In this document: positions 1-8,129 of the stretch, piece after piece
How the letters are laid out: the number at the start of each line of letters is the position of its first letter
Numbering within the stretch: position 1 is the first letter of the stretch
DNA from: Mycobacterium sp. GA-1841
GTDB lineage: Bacteria; Actinomycetota; Actinomycetes; Mycobacteriales; Mycobacteriaceae
Direction of reading: 5' to 3'
Assembly (NCBI RefSeq): GCF_001954135.1
Contig: NZ_MBEQ01000073.1
Coordinates: 1-64,000, forward strand
Length of the DNA stretch: 64,000 nucleotides
Translations under genes and position numbers: made by a program
The notes under the pieces: model-generated
The model's input: only the letters and a program-made list of their open reading frames with translations
What the model was told of the DNA's origin: nothing
Database searches by the model: none

Positions 1-105
1 GCCGAAGAACGCCACCTGCGCGCCGAAATCAACAACGCCCTCGACGTCGAACGCCAATACCAAATCTGGCTCACCGAAGAATACGGACCACCACCCCCGT
101 TCTGA
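1..105 (+). CDS. C-terminal fragment of an unidentified protein
   Basis: Open from the left edge to TGA at 103-105, giving the last 34 residues of a longer protein. The tail is charged and ends in a proline run (EEYGPPPPF). Mycobacterial DUF222/HNH (13E12 repeat) proteins often end in a similar acidic PPPF tail, so that is one possibility, but no domain is visible. The Shine-Dalgarno sequence of the next gene starts directly after this stop codon. Confidence 0.45.
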   Translation, partial: AEERHLRAEINNALDVERQYQIWLTEEYGPPPPF

Positions 106-118
106 GAGGATCGTCAGC

Positions 119-583
119 ATGAGCATGCCGTGGTGGGAGAAGTACATCGGCCTGCCGATGTTGTTGCTGCACGACAAGGTCTACAAGGCCACCGACGGCC
201 GGATCGGGCATCGCATCCCCGGTGGTCCGGTGACCTTGATCCTGCACACCGTGGGCGCCAAGACCGGTATGCATCGCGCCAGCTCGCTCGCCTATGCCCG
301 GGACGGCGACGATTACCTGGTTGTGGCGTCGAAGGGTGGTGAGCCGACGGCCCCGGGTTGGTACCACAATCTCAAGGCCAATCCTCGGGCGGAAATCAAC
401 GTCGGCCCCAAGCGGTTCGCCGTCACCGCCAAGCCCGTGCTCCCAGGCGATGCCGATTATCCGAGGCTGTGGCGGATCGTCAACGACATGCCGGGGAACA
501 AGAATCGCTACATCGGGTATCAAAAGCGTACGACGCGACCCATCCCGGTGATCGTGTTGACGCCCGACCTCACTGTCCGGTGA
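119..583 (+). CDS. Nitroreductase-family deazaflavin (F420)-dependent oxidoreductase, Ddn-like
   Basis: A 154-aa protein of the FDOR-A/Ddn split beta-barrel family, which uses reduced F420 for hydride transfer to quinones or nitroaromatics. Visible features are a basic N-terminal part, the strand motif LILHTVGAKTG (about residues 40-50), LVVASKGG (about 67-74) and PGWYHNLKANP, a family signature near the cofactor pocket. Length matches M. tuberculosis Ddn (151 aa). The ATG has a good GAGAGGA Shine-Dalgarno 8 bp upstream. It converges with the ferredoxin gene and overlaps its 3' end by 14 bp. The family is clear; the substrate is not predictable. Confidence 0.88.
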   Translation: MSMPWWEKYIGLPMLLLHDKVYKATDGRIGHRIPGGPVTLILHTVGAKTGMHRASSLAYARDGDDYLVVASKGGEPTAPGWYHNLKANPRAEINVGPKRFAVTAKPVLPGDADYPRLWRIVNDMPGNKNRYIGYQKRTTRPIPVIVLTPDLTVR

Positions 584-764
584 GCTTCAAAGCCGAAGCG
601 GGACATAGCTTGACGGCTTCGCGGGCATGGTCGATCTCGTCGTCGGGAACCTCGTCGACAAGCACCTCGACGATACCGTCGTCGTCCTGATCGAAGATCA
701 CCTCGGAGACCATCACGCAGTTCCCCGACGCGATGCAGGCGTCATGATCTGCTTCTACCCTCAT
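570..764 (-). CDS. Ferredoxin, P450-associated [3Fe-4S] type
   Basis: A 64-aa acidic ferredoxin. Cys10, Cys16 and Cys54 (followed by Pro) form the C-x5-C...CP arrangement of single-cluster 3Fe-4S ferredoxins, which pass single electrons to cytochromes P450. It starts 4 bp after the P450 stop codon, so the two are co-transcribed and the P450 is the obvious redox partner. No ferredoxin reductase is encoded nearby; a general one must serve. Confidence 0.93.
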   Translation of the reverse strand: MRVEADHDACIASGNCVMVSEVIFDQDDDGIVEVLVDEVPDDEIDHAREAVKLCPASALKLTGQ

Positions 765-768
765 GGCT

Positions 769-1974
769 TCACCACGTTACCGCCAACGATTTCAACCCGT
801 AGATGAAGTGAAAAGACCGGTAGGCGACATCCTCGAACGGTTCGGCCAATGCCAGGTTCGGGAAGCGCTGCAGCAGGGCCGGCAGGGCGATCCGCATCTC
901 CATGCGGGCCAGTGGCGCGCCGAGGCAATGGTGTACGCCGTGTCCGAAGGCCAGATGCCCAGGGGCGCCGCGGCGGATGTCGAGCACGTCGGGATCCTGG
1001 ATGAAGTCCGGGTCACGGTTTCCCGCAGGAAGTGAGGCAAACACCAACTCGCCCGCGGGGATTCGCACCCCGGCGATCTCGACGTCGGTGGTGGTGAAGC
1101 GGGGGATCGCGTTCTGCACGATGGACAGCCACCGCAGCAGTTCCTCGACGGCGGGGCCGGTGGCATCCGGATCATCGCGGACCGCGGCGAGCTGCTCGGG
1201 GTGGCGCAGTAGTGCCAGCACGCCCAGACCCAGCATGTTCGACGTGGTTTCGTGGCCGGCGAGCAGCAGTAGCCCGGCGATGCCGACGAGTTCGTCGTCG
1301 GACAATTCGGCGCCGTGCTCGCGCACCAACATGCCGAGGATGTCCTCGCCCGGACTGCGGCGGGCCCGCCCCACCAGCTCCCGCATGTAGTCGCGCCCCT
1401 GACGTTGCAGGGCAAAGCGTTCCGCGATCGGCAGAGACAGATCGAGTTGACGTGCCGAACGGTGCTGGAAGCCCTCCCGGTCGGTGTAGGGCACCCCGAG
1501 CAGTTCGCAGATCACGAGTGAGGGAATGGGTAACGCGAAGTCGGCCACCAGATCGGCAGGCGGTCCCGCGGCGGCCATGGCGTCCAGCTGTGCGTCGACG
1601 ATCTCCACGATGTGGGGTTCCAGCCGCTTCATCCTGCGGATGGTGAACTCGGCGGTGAGCATGCGGCGCAATCGCTGGTGTTCGGGTGGGTCGAGGCCGA
1701 GAAGGTTGCCGGCCCGGGCGCTGGCCAGTTCTTCCTCGGACATCACGGGCGCGCCGGGCAGCGCGAAACCGGGTGGTCTGCCGTTGGAGAACCGTTCGTG
1801 GTCCGACAGCATCGCCTTGACGTCTTCGTGGCGGGTGACCAGGTAGACGCGGTTGCCGAAGGAGCTGATGACGGCGCGGACACCATCCGTCTCGCGGATC
1901 TCGCGCAGGTCAGGGGTGGGATCGAAGGCATTGCGCCGCATGTGTACTGGCGGCAGCGTCGTCGGCCCACTCAT
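769..1974 (-). CDS. Cytochrome P450
   Basis: A 401-aa soluble bacterial class I P450. Visible landmarks are the I-helix oxygen-activation motif AGHETTSN, the K-helix ExxR (EELLRW) and the haem loop FGHGVHHCLG with the thiolate ligand at Cys350. Length is normal (about 400). It is followed by its ferredoxin and preceded, 9 bp upstream, by the MMPL transporter gene, so it is the third gene of an antiporter-MMPL-P450-ferredoxin operon. The CYP family cannot be assigned by eye. The exporter context suggests hydroxylation of a lipid-like or toxic compound that is then exported, but this is inference. Confidence 0.95.
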   Translation of the reverse strand: MSGPTTLPPVHMRRNAFDPTPDLREIRETDGVRAVISSFGNRVYLVTRHEDVKAMLSDHERFSNGRPPGFALPGAPVMSEEELASARAGNLLGLDPPEHQRLRRMLTAEFTIRRMKRLEPHIVEIVDAQLDAMAAAGPPADLVADFALPIPSLVICELLGVPYTDREGFQHRSARQLDLSLPIAERFALQRQGRDYMRELVGRARRSPGEDILGMLVREHGAELSDDELVGIAGLLLLAGHETTSNMLGLGVLALLRHPEQLAAVRDDPDATGPAVEELLRWLSIVQNAIPRFTTTDVEIAGVRIPAGELVFASLPAGNRDPDFIQDPDVLDIRRGAPGHLAFGHGVHHCLGAPLARMEMRIALPALLQRFPNLALAEPFEDVAYRSFHFIYGLKSLAVTW

Positions 1975-1983
1975 GCCACGACG

Positions 1984-3990
1984 TTACCGGTCGGCGTGCA
2001 GCCCCGGCCACCAGATCTTCGGGCCGATCAAGGTGAACAGCGCCGGGATGATCACCGTCCGAACCACGAAGGTGTCCAGCAAGATGCCCAACCCGACGAT
2101 GATGCCCAGTTGGGTCAGGACGATCAGCGGTAGCACTCCCAGCACGCAGAACACTGCCGCGAGCACCACGCCGGCGCTGGTGATCACCGCGCCGGTGGCA
2201 GAAACCGCGCGCACGATGCCCTGCCGGGTGCCGAACTCAGGTGTCTCCTCACGGGCGCGGGTGACCAGGAAGATCGTGTAATCAACCCCGAGCGCCACCA
2301 GGAACAGGAACGCGAACAGCGGGGTGCTGTTGTCCAGGGCCGGGAAGCCGAACACGTGCACGCTGGCCCAGCCGCCCAGGCCGATCGCGGCCAGGGCGCT
2401 CAGCACCGTGACACCGACCAATACCAGTGGCGCCAACGCCGAGCGCAGTAGCAGGTAGAGCACGGCCAACACCACCGCCAGGATCGCGGGAATCACCACC
2501 AGCCGGTCACGCTGTGCGGCCGAGGCTGTGTCCCTGGCCTGCGCGTCCGCCCCGCCCACCAGTGCGGCAGGATCCGCAGTCCGTACCGAATCCCGTAGTG
2601 CGTCAATGGTTTCGAAGGCCTCGTCAGAGGCCGGTTCGGCTTTGAGCACCACCGACCACTGGCTCAGTCCGGTGGGGGACTGGCCGGCGGGTGTCGCCGA
2701 GACGACGCCGGGGGTATCGGTGATCGCCCGCTGCACCGCGCCCATGTGGGCGGTGGGGGCGATGACGCGGGTGGGGTCGGTCAGACCGCTCGGGAAGTGC
2801 GCGGCCAATGTCTCGTAGCCGCTCACGGATTCGGCCTGCACCCGGAACTGCTCGGTCTGGGTCAGGCCGATCGGGGTGGACAGCAGACCGGTGCACAGCA
2901 CGGCAAGGCCGGCCAGCGCCACGACCGAAACCCGGGCGGGCTTGCGCGCCACCGAGTCCGCGATCCGGTGCCAGATGCCGCTTTCGGTCAGCGGCTGGGC
3001 GCCGACCTGCGGGATGAACGGCCAGAACAGCCGTTTGCCGCACAGGGCCAACAGTGGCGGCAGCACCACGAGGACGAAGATCGCCGCCACCACCAGACCC
3101 GACGCCGCCTGCAGTCCGAGGCTGCGGTTGCTCGGCGCGGAGGCGAACAGCAGGGTCAACAGGGCCAGCACCACGGTGGCGTTGCTGGCGACGATGGCCG
3201 GAGCGGCCGCGCGTACCGCCACCACCAGGGCCTCGCGATGACTTTCGGTCCGGCCGAGCTCTTCCCGATACCGCGAAATCAGCAGCAGCGCATAGTTGGT
3301 GCCCGCCCCGAAGACCAGCACGCTGGTGATGCCGGAGGTCGAACCGTCCGGGCTGAGCCCGAAACCCGATGCCACCGCGGTGCCCACGACCGCGCCGACC
3401 CGGTCGGCGAAGGCGATCACCAGGAGCGGGGCCAGCCACAGCACCGGCGAGCGGTACGTGACGATGAGTAGCAACGCCACCACGGTCGCGGTCACCGCGA
3501 GCAGCGTGATGTTCGCTCCGGCAAAGGAATTCGCGATGTCGGCGCCGAATGCCGGTCCGCCGGTGATCTCGGCTGTCAAACCGGGAGGCAGGCCGTCGGC
3601 GGTGCGGGTCCGTAAATCCTTGATGGCGTCGTTGAGCCCGAAGCCCGACAGGTCGGCCTTCATCGGAACGGTGGCGATCGCGGCCTTGCTGTCGTCGGAG
3701 ACCACGACCGGCGGGCCCGGAACGTCGGTCAGCCGGTTGCGCGCATCAGCGACGGCGTCGACGTCGGCCATGGTGAGGGCACCGTCGTCGCTGCGGGTCA
3801 CCACCAGAATCACCGGAACCTGGTCGCCGCCGGGGAACTCGGCACGCAGCGCGTCGGCCCGTGCCGATTCGGCGCTGGGCGGGACGGCCACGGGTGACTG
3901 GGAGGCGGCGTCGCCGCCACTCAACAGGCCCAGGGCGCCGCCGGAGAGGATCACGACCAACACAGCCAGCCACGCCAAGCGCTTAATCAC
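1984..3990 (-). CDS. MMPL/RND-superfamily membrane transporter
   Basis: A 668-aa MMPL transporter of the short YdfJ/SCO-like type, well under the roughly 950 aa of classic mycobacterial MmpL proteins. TM1 is at residues 5-25, followed by a periplasmic porter domain (about 30-165), a block of membrane helices (about 165-320), a second periplasmic domain (about 370-490) and a terminal helix block. LGVDYTIFLVTRAREE in the second half is the RND TM10-type proton-relay segment, and GAGTNYALLLISRYREEL is its TM4 counterpart. The start is GTG and overlaps the antiporter stop by 8 bp, implying translational coupling. The substrate is unknown; the adjacent P450 suggests an oxidised lipid or xenobiotic. 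Confidence 0.92.
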   Translation of the reverse strand: MIKRLAWLAVLVVILSGGALGLLSGGDAASQSPVAVPPSAESARADALRAEFPGGDQVPVILVVTRSDDGALTMADVDAVADARNRLTDVPGPPVVVSDDSKAAIATVPMKADLSGFGLNDAIKDLRTRTADGLPPGLTAEITGGPAFGADIANSFAGANITLLAVTATVVALLLIVTYRSPVLWLAPLLVIAFADRVGAVVGTAVASGFGLSPDGSTSGITSVLVFGAGTNYALLLISRYREELGRTESHREALVVAVRAAAPAIVASNATVVLALLTLLFASAPSNRSLGLQAASGLVVAAIFVLVVLPPLLALCGKRLFWPFIPQVGAQPLTESGIWHRIADSVARKPARVSVVALAGLAVLCTGLLSTPIGLTQTEQFRVQAESVSGYETLAAHFPSGLTDPTRVIAPTAHMGAVQRAITDTPGVVSATPAGQSPTGLSQWSVVLKAEPASDEAFETIDALRDSVRTADPAALVGGADAQARDTASAAQRDRLVVIPAILAVVLAVLYLLLRSALAPLVLVGVTVLSALAAIGLGGWASVHVFGFPALDNSTPLFAFLFLVALGVDYTIFLVTRAREETPEFGTRQGIVRAVSATGAVITSAGVVLAAVFCVLGVLPLIVLTQLGIIVGLGILLDTFVVRTVIIPALFTLIGPKIWWPGLHADR

Positions 3991-5575
3991 GATTCAGTGT
4001 CGCCTCTTCCAAGTCGAGCCCATGCAAAACAGTACGCAGCACCTCGTCGTCGATGTGTCCGGCGTCGCGTTCGGCGATGAACGTGTCGCGTTCGGCGGCA
4101 AGCATTTCCAGGCGCAGTCGGCGGAATGCCGACGTCGGGCTCTCACCGATGTCGGCGTCGTCGCGGCCCAGCTGTTCCCAGGCGGTGTTGCGGCGTCGGG
4201 TGTTCCAGGCCCGCAACACGTCGGCGGCCCGTTGTGGCACGTCGGTGTCGGCAGATTCTTCGGCCAGCAATTCGTCGAGCCGCTCGGCGGCGGCCCGGGC
4301 CGCCTTGTCCTGCGCCGCGGCAGTGGCGATCGCATCGCTGTGCGCCTCGTCCCCCTGGGCGCCGAGGACGCGGATGAACCAGGGCAGCGTCAAACCATGC
4401 AGCAGCAGGGTTCCGACCACGACGACGAAGGTGAGGAACACCAACTGCGGGCGGCCGGGGAACGGTTCGCCGGCCAGCGTGGTGGCCGGGACGGCGAACG
4501 CGGCGGCCAACGACACGACGCCTCTCATACCCGCCCACGCCACGACGAACACCTGCGCGCGGGGTGGTGCGGATTCGTGGCGGCGGATCTGCTTGGACAA
4601 CAGGCGGGGCAGGTAGGTGGTGGCGTACACCCACACCATCCGCACCCCGATCACCGTCGCGAGTACGGCTGCCGAGGAGATCGCGAGCGTGGCGGCCCGG
4701 ATCCCGGCGAGTTCGCTGATCACCTTCGGCAGCTGCAGGCCGATCAACAGGAACGCGAACGATTCCAGGATCAGCTGCAGCGCCTTCCACACCGCCTTGT
4801 CCTGCAACCGGGTGGCGTAGCTGGCCTGCGTTTCGCGCTGCCCCAGCAATAGCGCGGCCACCACCACGGCGATCACGCCTGAGCCGTGGATCTCCTCGGC
4901 GATCAGGTAGATGAAAAACGGCGCCACCAGGCCGAGCGCGCTTTCGATCAGCGGATCGTCGAGCCGGGTGCGGATGAAGTGCACCACCATGCCGAGCACC
5001 CAGCCGACCACCACACCGCCGACCGCGGCCAGGGCGAAGGTGCTCAAACCGCTGCCCCAACTCGCCGCCGTCCCAATCGCAGCGCCGAGGGCCACCTTGT
5101 AGGCCGTCAGTGCGGTGGCGTCGTTGAGCAGGCTCTCCCCGCCCAGCAGCGTCATGGTGCGTCGGGGCAGGCCGAGTCGGCGTCCGACCGCCGTGGCCGA
5201 TACCGCATCGGGCGGGGCGACGATCGCGCCGAGGGTCAGGGCTGCGGCGATGGTGAGTTCGGGGACGGTGTGGAAGGCGACGAGGCCGACGACGAAGGTG
5301 GTGACCAGTGGCAGAACCACCGCCAGGAATCCGACGGGTCGGATGTTGCGGCGCAGTGCCACGTAGCTGCTTTCCAGTCCCGCCGACCACAGCAGCGGCG
5401 GGAGGATGACGAACAACACGAGTTCGGGGTCCAGTTGGACGTCGTGGAAGCCGGGCAGCGCGCTGCCGGCCAGCCCGGCCACCACCAGCGCCAGCGGCGC
5501 AGAGACGTCGAATCGCCGAGCCACCGCGGCGAGCAGGATCGCGGCGACCAGTGCCGCCAAGAGCGAGGCACCCAC
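3983..5575 (-). CDS. Na+/H+ antiporter, CPA1/NhaP type
   Basis: A 530-aa cation/proton exchanger with about 12 membrane helices over residues 1-410 and a hydrophilic, partly helical C-terminal domain of about 110 residues. The CPA1 ion-site signature is visible as GAIVAPPDAVSATAVGRRLG, and a second conserved stretch is GGESLLNDATAL. The GTG start is supported by a strong AGGAGGG Shine-Dalgarno. It heads the minus-strand operon with the MMPL transporter, P450 and ferredoxin. Its role is pH/sodium homeostasis; why it leads a P450 operon is unclear. Confidence 0.93.
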   Translation of the reverse strand: MGASLLAALVAAILLAAVARRFDVSAPLALVVAGLAGSALPGFHDVQLDPELVLFVILPPLLWSAGLESSYVALRRNIRPVGFLAVVLPLVTTFVVGLVAFHTVPELTIAAALTLGAIVAPPDAVSATAVGRRLGLPRRTMTLLGGESLLNDATALTAYKVALGAAIGTAASWGSGLSTFALAAVGGVVVGWVLGMVVHFIRTRLDDPLIESALGLVAPFFIYLIAEEIHGSGVIAVVVAALLLGQRETQASYATRLQDKAVWKALQLILESFAFLLIGLQLPKVISELAGIRAATLAISSAAVLATVIGVRMVWVYATTYLPRLLSKQIRRHESAPPRAQVFVVAWAGMRGVVSLAAAFAVPATTLAGEPFPGRPQLVFLTFVVVVGTLLLHGLTLPWFIRVLGAQGDEAHSDAIATAAAQDKAARAAAERLDELLAEESADTDVPQRAADVLRAWNTRRRNTAWEQLGRDDADIGESPTSAFRRLRLEMLAAERDTFIAERDAGHIDDEVLRTVLHGLDLEEATLNRD

Positions 5576-5617
5576 GTTGTCAGCCCTCCTTCATGTGCGT
5601 GCTTATCCTTGATCAAC

Positions 5618-5920
5618 ATGTTGAGGAGATCACGTCGGCGTGAGCCGGACCCGGTTCCTCGCACCTGTGAGCATCTCGCCGCCGAGGTCGCCGAGCCGCA
5701 ACCGCTGACCCCCGGCCGTTGCCAGGAATGCGAGGAAGACGGCGAGACCAACTGGGCGCATCTGCGCATGTGCATGACGTGCGGTCACGTCGGTTGTTGT
5801 GATTCAAGCCCGCATCAGCATGCCACCAAGCACTTTCACGCCAGCGGTCATCCGGTCATGCGCTCGGCGGAACCGGGGGAGAGTTGGCGTTGGTGCTATA
5901 TCGACCATCGGGTCGGTTGA
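5618..5920 (+). CDS. UBP-type zinc finger protein
   Basis: A 100-aa protein built around one UBP (ubiquitin C-terminal hydrolase-like) zinc finger. CEHL near residue 17, CQECEEDG, the CMTCGHVGCC core, a His-rich HQHATKHFHASGHP stretch and WRWCYID at the end are all typical. Bacteria lack ubiquitin; actinobacterial stand-alone UBP fingers have no settled role. The ATG at 5618 was chosen because residue 17 is then where the finger starts; no clear Shine-Dalgarno precedes it. It diverges from the antiporter and lies 24 bp upstream of purT. Confidence 0.8.
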   Translation: MLRRSRRREPDPVPRTCEHLAAEVAEPQPLTPGRCQECEEDGETNWAHLRMCMTCGHVGCCDSSPHQHATKHFHASGHPVMRSAEPGESWRWCYIDHRVG

Positions 5921-5944
5921 CGATCTGGCAGGGTGGAGCGTGCG

Positions 5945-7246
5945 ATGAGTGAACCGATAGAAGATGCACAGCCCGCCCGGGAGGCAACTGACCTGGCCGA
6001 TGATCAGGTCCGCGGTGCCGAAGAGGCTGTACAAGAGGCTCGAGAAGAGGCTCCGGAAGAAATCAAGCCCGAGCCCGCGGCGACGGTGCTGCTGCTGGGT
6101 TCGGGAGAGCTGAGCCGTGAGCTCGCGCTGGCGTTCCAGCGTCTGGGCGGTGTCGTGGTGGCCGCGGATCGCTACTACGCCCCGGCGCACGGCGTCGCGG
6201 ACCGGTCGGCGGTGATCAAGATGAACGATGCCGAGGAACTCACCGCACTGATCGAGCGGGAGAAGCCGCGCTACGTGGTCGCCGAGTCCGGCGTCATCGC
6301 CGCCGATGCGTTGGTCGCCGTCGCCGAACGGGGTGACAGCGAGGTGCTGCCGTCGCCGCGCAGCATCCGGCTGTCCCAGGACCGCGAGGGCCTGCGGCGG
6401 CTGGCGTCGGATGAGCTGGGCCTGCCCACGGTGCCGTTCTGGTTCGCCGGGTCGGTCGAGGAGTTGACCGCGGTGGCCGAGCATGCCGGCTTCCCGTTGG
6501 TGGTCAAGCCGGTCGTGGGTGCGCTGCGGGACGGCGAGTCGGTGCTGCTGCGGCCCGATGACGTCGAACCGGCGTGGCAGCGCGCGACCACCGCGGGCCA
6601 CATCGCCCACAGTCGGGTGTTGGCCGAGTCGGTGGTCGAGGTCGAGTACGAGATCACGATGCTGACCGTGCGCACCACCGGACCGTCCGGTCCCGGGGTG
6701 CAGTTCTGTGAGCCGATCGGTCACCGTCAGGCCGGCACGGACGTGCTGGAGTCCTGGCAGCCCCAGCCGCTGACGCCGGCCGCGCTGGACGCCGCGAAGT
6801 CGATCGCCGCGCGGATCGTCAACTCGCTGGGCGGGCGCGGGGTGTTCGGGGTCGAGCTGCTGGTCGCCGGCGACGACGTCTACTTCTCCGACGTCCGGAT
6901 CCGTCCGCACGACAGCGGCCTGGTGACATTGCGTTCGCAGCGGCTCTCGGAGTTCGAGATGCACGCCAGGGCGATCCTCGGCCTGCCGGTGGACACCATC
7001 ATGATCTCCCCGGCGGCCGCCGAGGTGACCTACGGCGGGGCCGACGCCCAGGAGTTGCCGGCCGACATCAGCGGTGTCCTGGCCGATGCCCTGGCCACCT
7101 CGGAGAGTGACGTGCGATTGTTCGGGCATCCCGGTGAATCCGAGGCTCCGCGTCGTCTCGGGGTGGCGCTGGCCACCGCACCGGACGTGATCATCGCCCG
7201 CGACCGTGCCCGTCGGGCCGGCAGCGCGCTGCGCAAGCTGTGGTAA
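5945..7246 (+). CDS. purT: Formate-dependent phosphoribosylglycinamide formyltransferase (PurT)
   Basis: An ATP-grasp enzyme that makes formyl-GAR from GAR, formate and ATP in purine synthesis. After an acidic N-terminal extension (residues about 1-45) come the Rossmann-like start VLLLGSGELSRELALAFQRL, the GAR-binding PreATP domain, an ATP-grasp core with FPLVVKPVVGALRDGES, and the metal-binding strands GVFGVELLVAGDDVYFSDVR and RPHDSGLVTL. With ATG 5945 the protein has 433 aa against about 392 in E. coli; the excess is the N-terminal extension. An in-frame GTG at 5933 is possible, but GGTGGAG at 5932-5938 is ideally spaced for 5945. Gene context matches Rv0389. Confidence 0.95.
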   Translation: MSEPIEDAQPAREATDLADDQVRGAEEAVQEAREEAPEEIKPEPAATVLLLGSGELSRELALAFQRLGGVVVAADRYYAPAHGVADRSAVIKMNDAEELTALIEREKPRYVVAESGVIAADALVAVAERGDSEVLPSPRSIRLSQDREGLRRLASDELGLPTVPFWFAGSVEELTAVAEHAGFPLVVKPVVGALRDGESVLLRPDDVEPAWQRATTAGHIAHSRVLAESVVEVEYEITMLTVRTTGPSGPGVQFCEPIGHRQAGTDVLESWQPQPLTPAALDAAKSIAARIVNSLGGRGVFGVELLVAGDDVYFSDVRIRPHDSGLVTLRSQRLSEFEMHARAILGLPVDTIMISPAAAEVTYGGADAQELPADISGVLADALATSESDVRLFGHPGESEAPRRLGVALATAPDVIIARDRARRAGSALRKLW

Positions 7247-7251
7247 CCCCT

Positions 7252-7719
7252 ATGGCCGAAAACGGACAGGGGTCTGACGAACAACCAGTGGATCGGCCCA
7301 CGATGGCGCCGTTCCTCGGTGCGCTGGCCGTCATTGTGTTCGCGGTGATCGTGGTGGTGTTGCTCAACACGTTCGGCAGCGACGGGCGTAGCGAGGAGCA
7401 GAAGGTGAGCCTCGCGGCGGTCGGCCAGAACGATGCGTTGCAGCGTGAGAACTTCGGCGAATATTCCGATTACACCTGCGTCGCCCAACGCGGCACCGAG
7501 GCGGATTTCATTGCCCGCCAGCGTGATTCGGTGGCCAAGCAGGGGGCAAGGTATGTCGACGACGTGACCGGGGTCCACGTCGAGGGGGACCGGGCCACCG
7601 CAACGGTCGTCTACCACTTCGACAAGGCGCCGGACACCAAGCTGGACACCGAGACGACGTTCGTGCGTGAGGACGGCCAATGGCGCGTCTGTTCGAGTAT
7701 GGGAGACTCACGCCCGTGA
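7252..7719 (+). CDS. Single-pass membrane protein with extracytoplasmic NTF2-like domain
   Basis: A 155-aa protein with a short acidic cytoplasmic tail, one TM helix (about residues 21-42, FLGALAVIVFAVIVVVLL) and a C-terminal domain of about 105 residues outside the membrane. The tail pattern VEGDRATATVVYHF...VREDGQWRVCSSM is the strand arrangement of DUF4878/NTF2-like mycobacterial proteins, and two cysteines (CVAQ and CSSM) could form a disulfide. It lies 5 bp after purT and overlaps the rhodanese gene by 4 bp (GTGA). Function unknown. Confidence 0.75.
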   Translation: MAENGQGSDEQPVDRPTMAPFLGALAVIVFAVIVVVLLNTFGSDGRSEEQKVSLAAVGQNDALQRENFGEYSDYTCVAQRGTEADFIARQRDSVAKQGARYVDDVTGVHVEGDRATATVVYHFDKAPDTKLDTETTFVREDGQWRVCSSMGDSRP

Positions 7720-8129
7720 GCTATGCAGGGGACATCACGCCTGAGGAGGCCTGGAAACTTCTGAGTGAGAACTCCGAGGCCGTGCTGGTGGACTGTCGCA
7801 CCGATGCCGAATGGCGCTTCGTCGGCGTGCCGGATCTGTCGACCCTTGAGCGTGACGTGGTGTACGTGGAATGGAACCGGACCGACGGCAGCCACAACGA
7901 TGGGTTCGTCGACGATCTTCAGGCCTCGGGTGTGACGCCGGGGGAGCGGCCGGTGGTCTTCCTGTGTCGCTCCGGCAATCGTTCGATCGGTGCTGCCGAG
8001 GCCGCCACCGCGGCCGGTATCTCGCCGGCGTACAACATTCTCGACGGATTCGAGGGCAATCTCGACGAGAACCGCCACCGTGGTGGGGCCGGCTGGAAAG
8101 CGGTCGGTTTGCCTTGGAAACAGTCATGA
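7716..8129 (+). CDS. Rhodanese-like domain protein (Rv0390 type)
   Basis: A 137-aa single-domain rhodanese. The active-site loop is CRSGNRS with the persulfide-carrying Cys, preceded by the RPVVFL strand; LVDCRTDAEWRFVGVPDL is the N-terminal domain marker. The GTG at 7716 was chosen over an upstream in-frame start because it gives the GTGA overlap with the preceding gene and the length of Rv0390 (140 aa, recalled). It overlaps metZ by 4 bp (ATGA), which suggests it delivers or handles sulfide/sulfane sulfur for the MetZ reaction. Confidence 0.93.
   Translation: MSYAGDITPEEAWKLLSENSEAVLVDCRTDAEWRFVGVPDLSTLERDVVYVEWNRTDGSHNDGFVDDLQASGVTPGERPVVFLCRSGNRSIGAAEAATAAGISPAYNILDGFEGNLDENRHRGGAGWKAVGLPWKQS

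Noticed and set aside
2746..3471. 241-codon plus-strand frame in the MMPL gene
   Set aside because: Antisense shadow with Gly/Arg/His/Gln-rich composition and no motif.
4886..5617. Plus-strand extension of the UBP zinc finger frame
   Set aside because: It is antisense to the Na+/H+ antiporter; only the part from 5618 has a real protein pattern.
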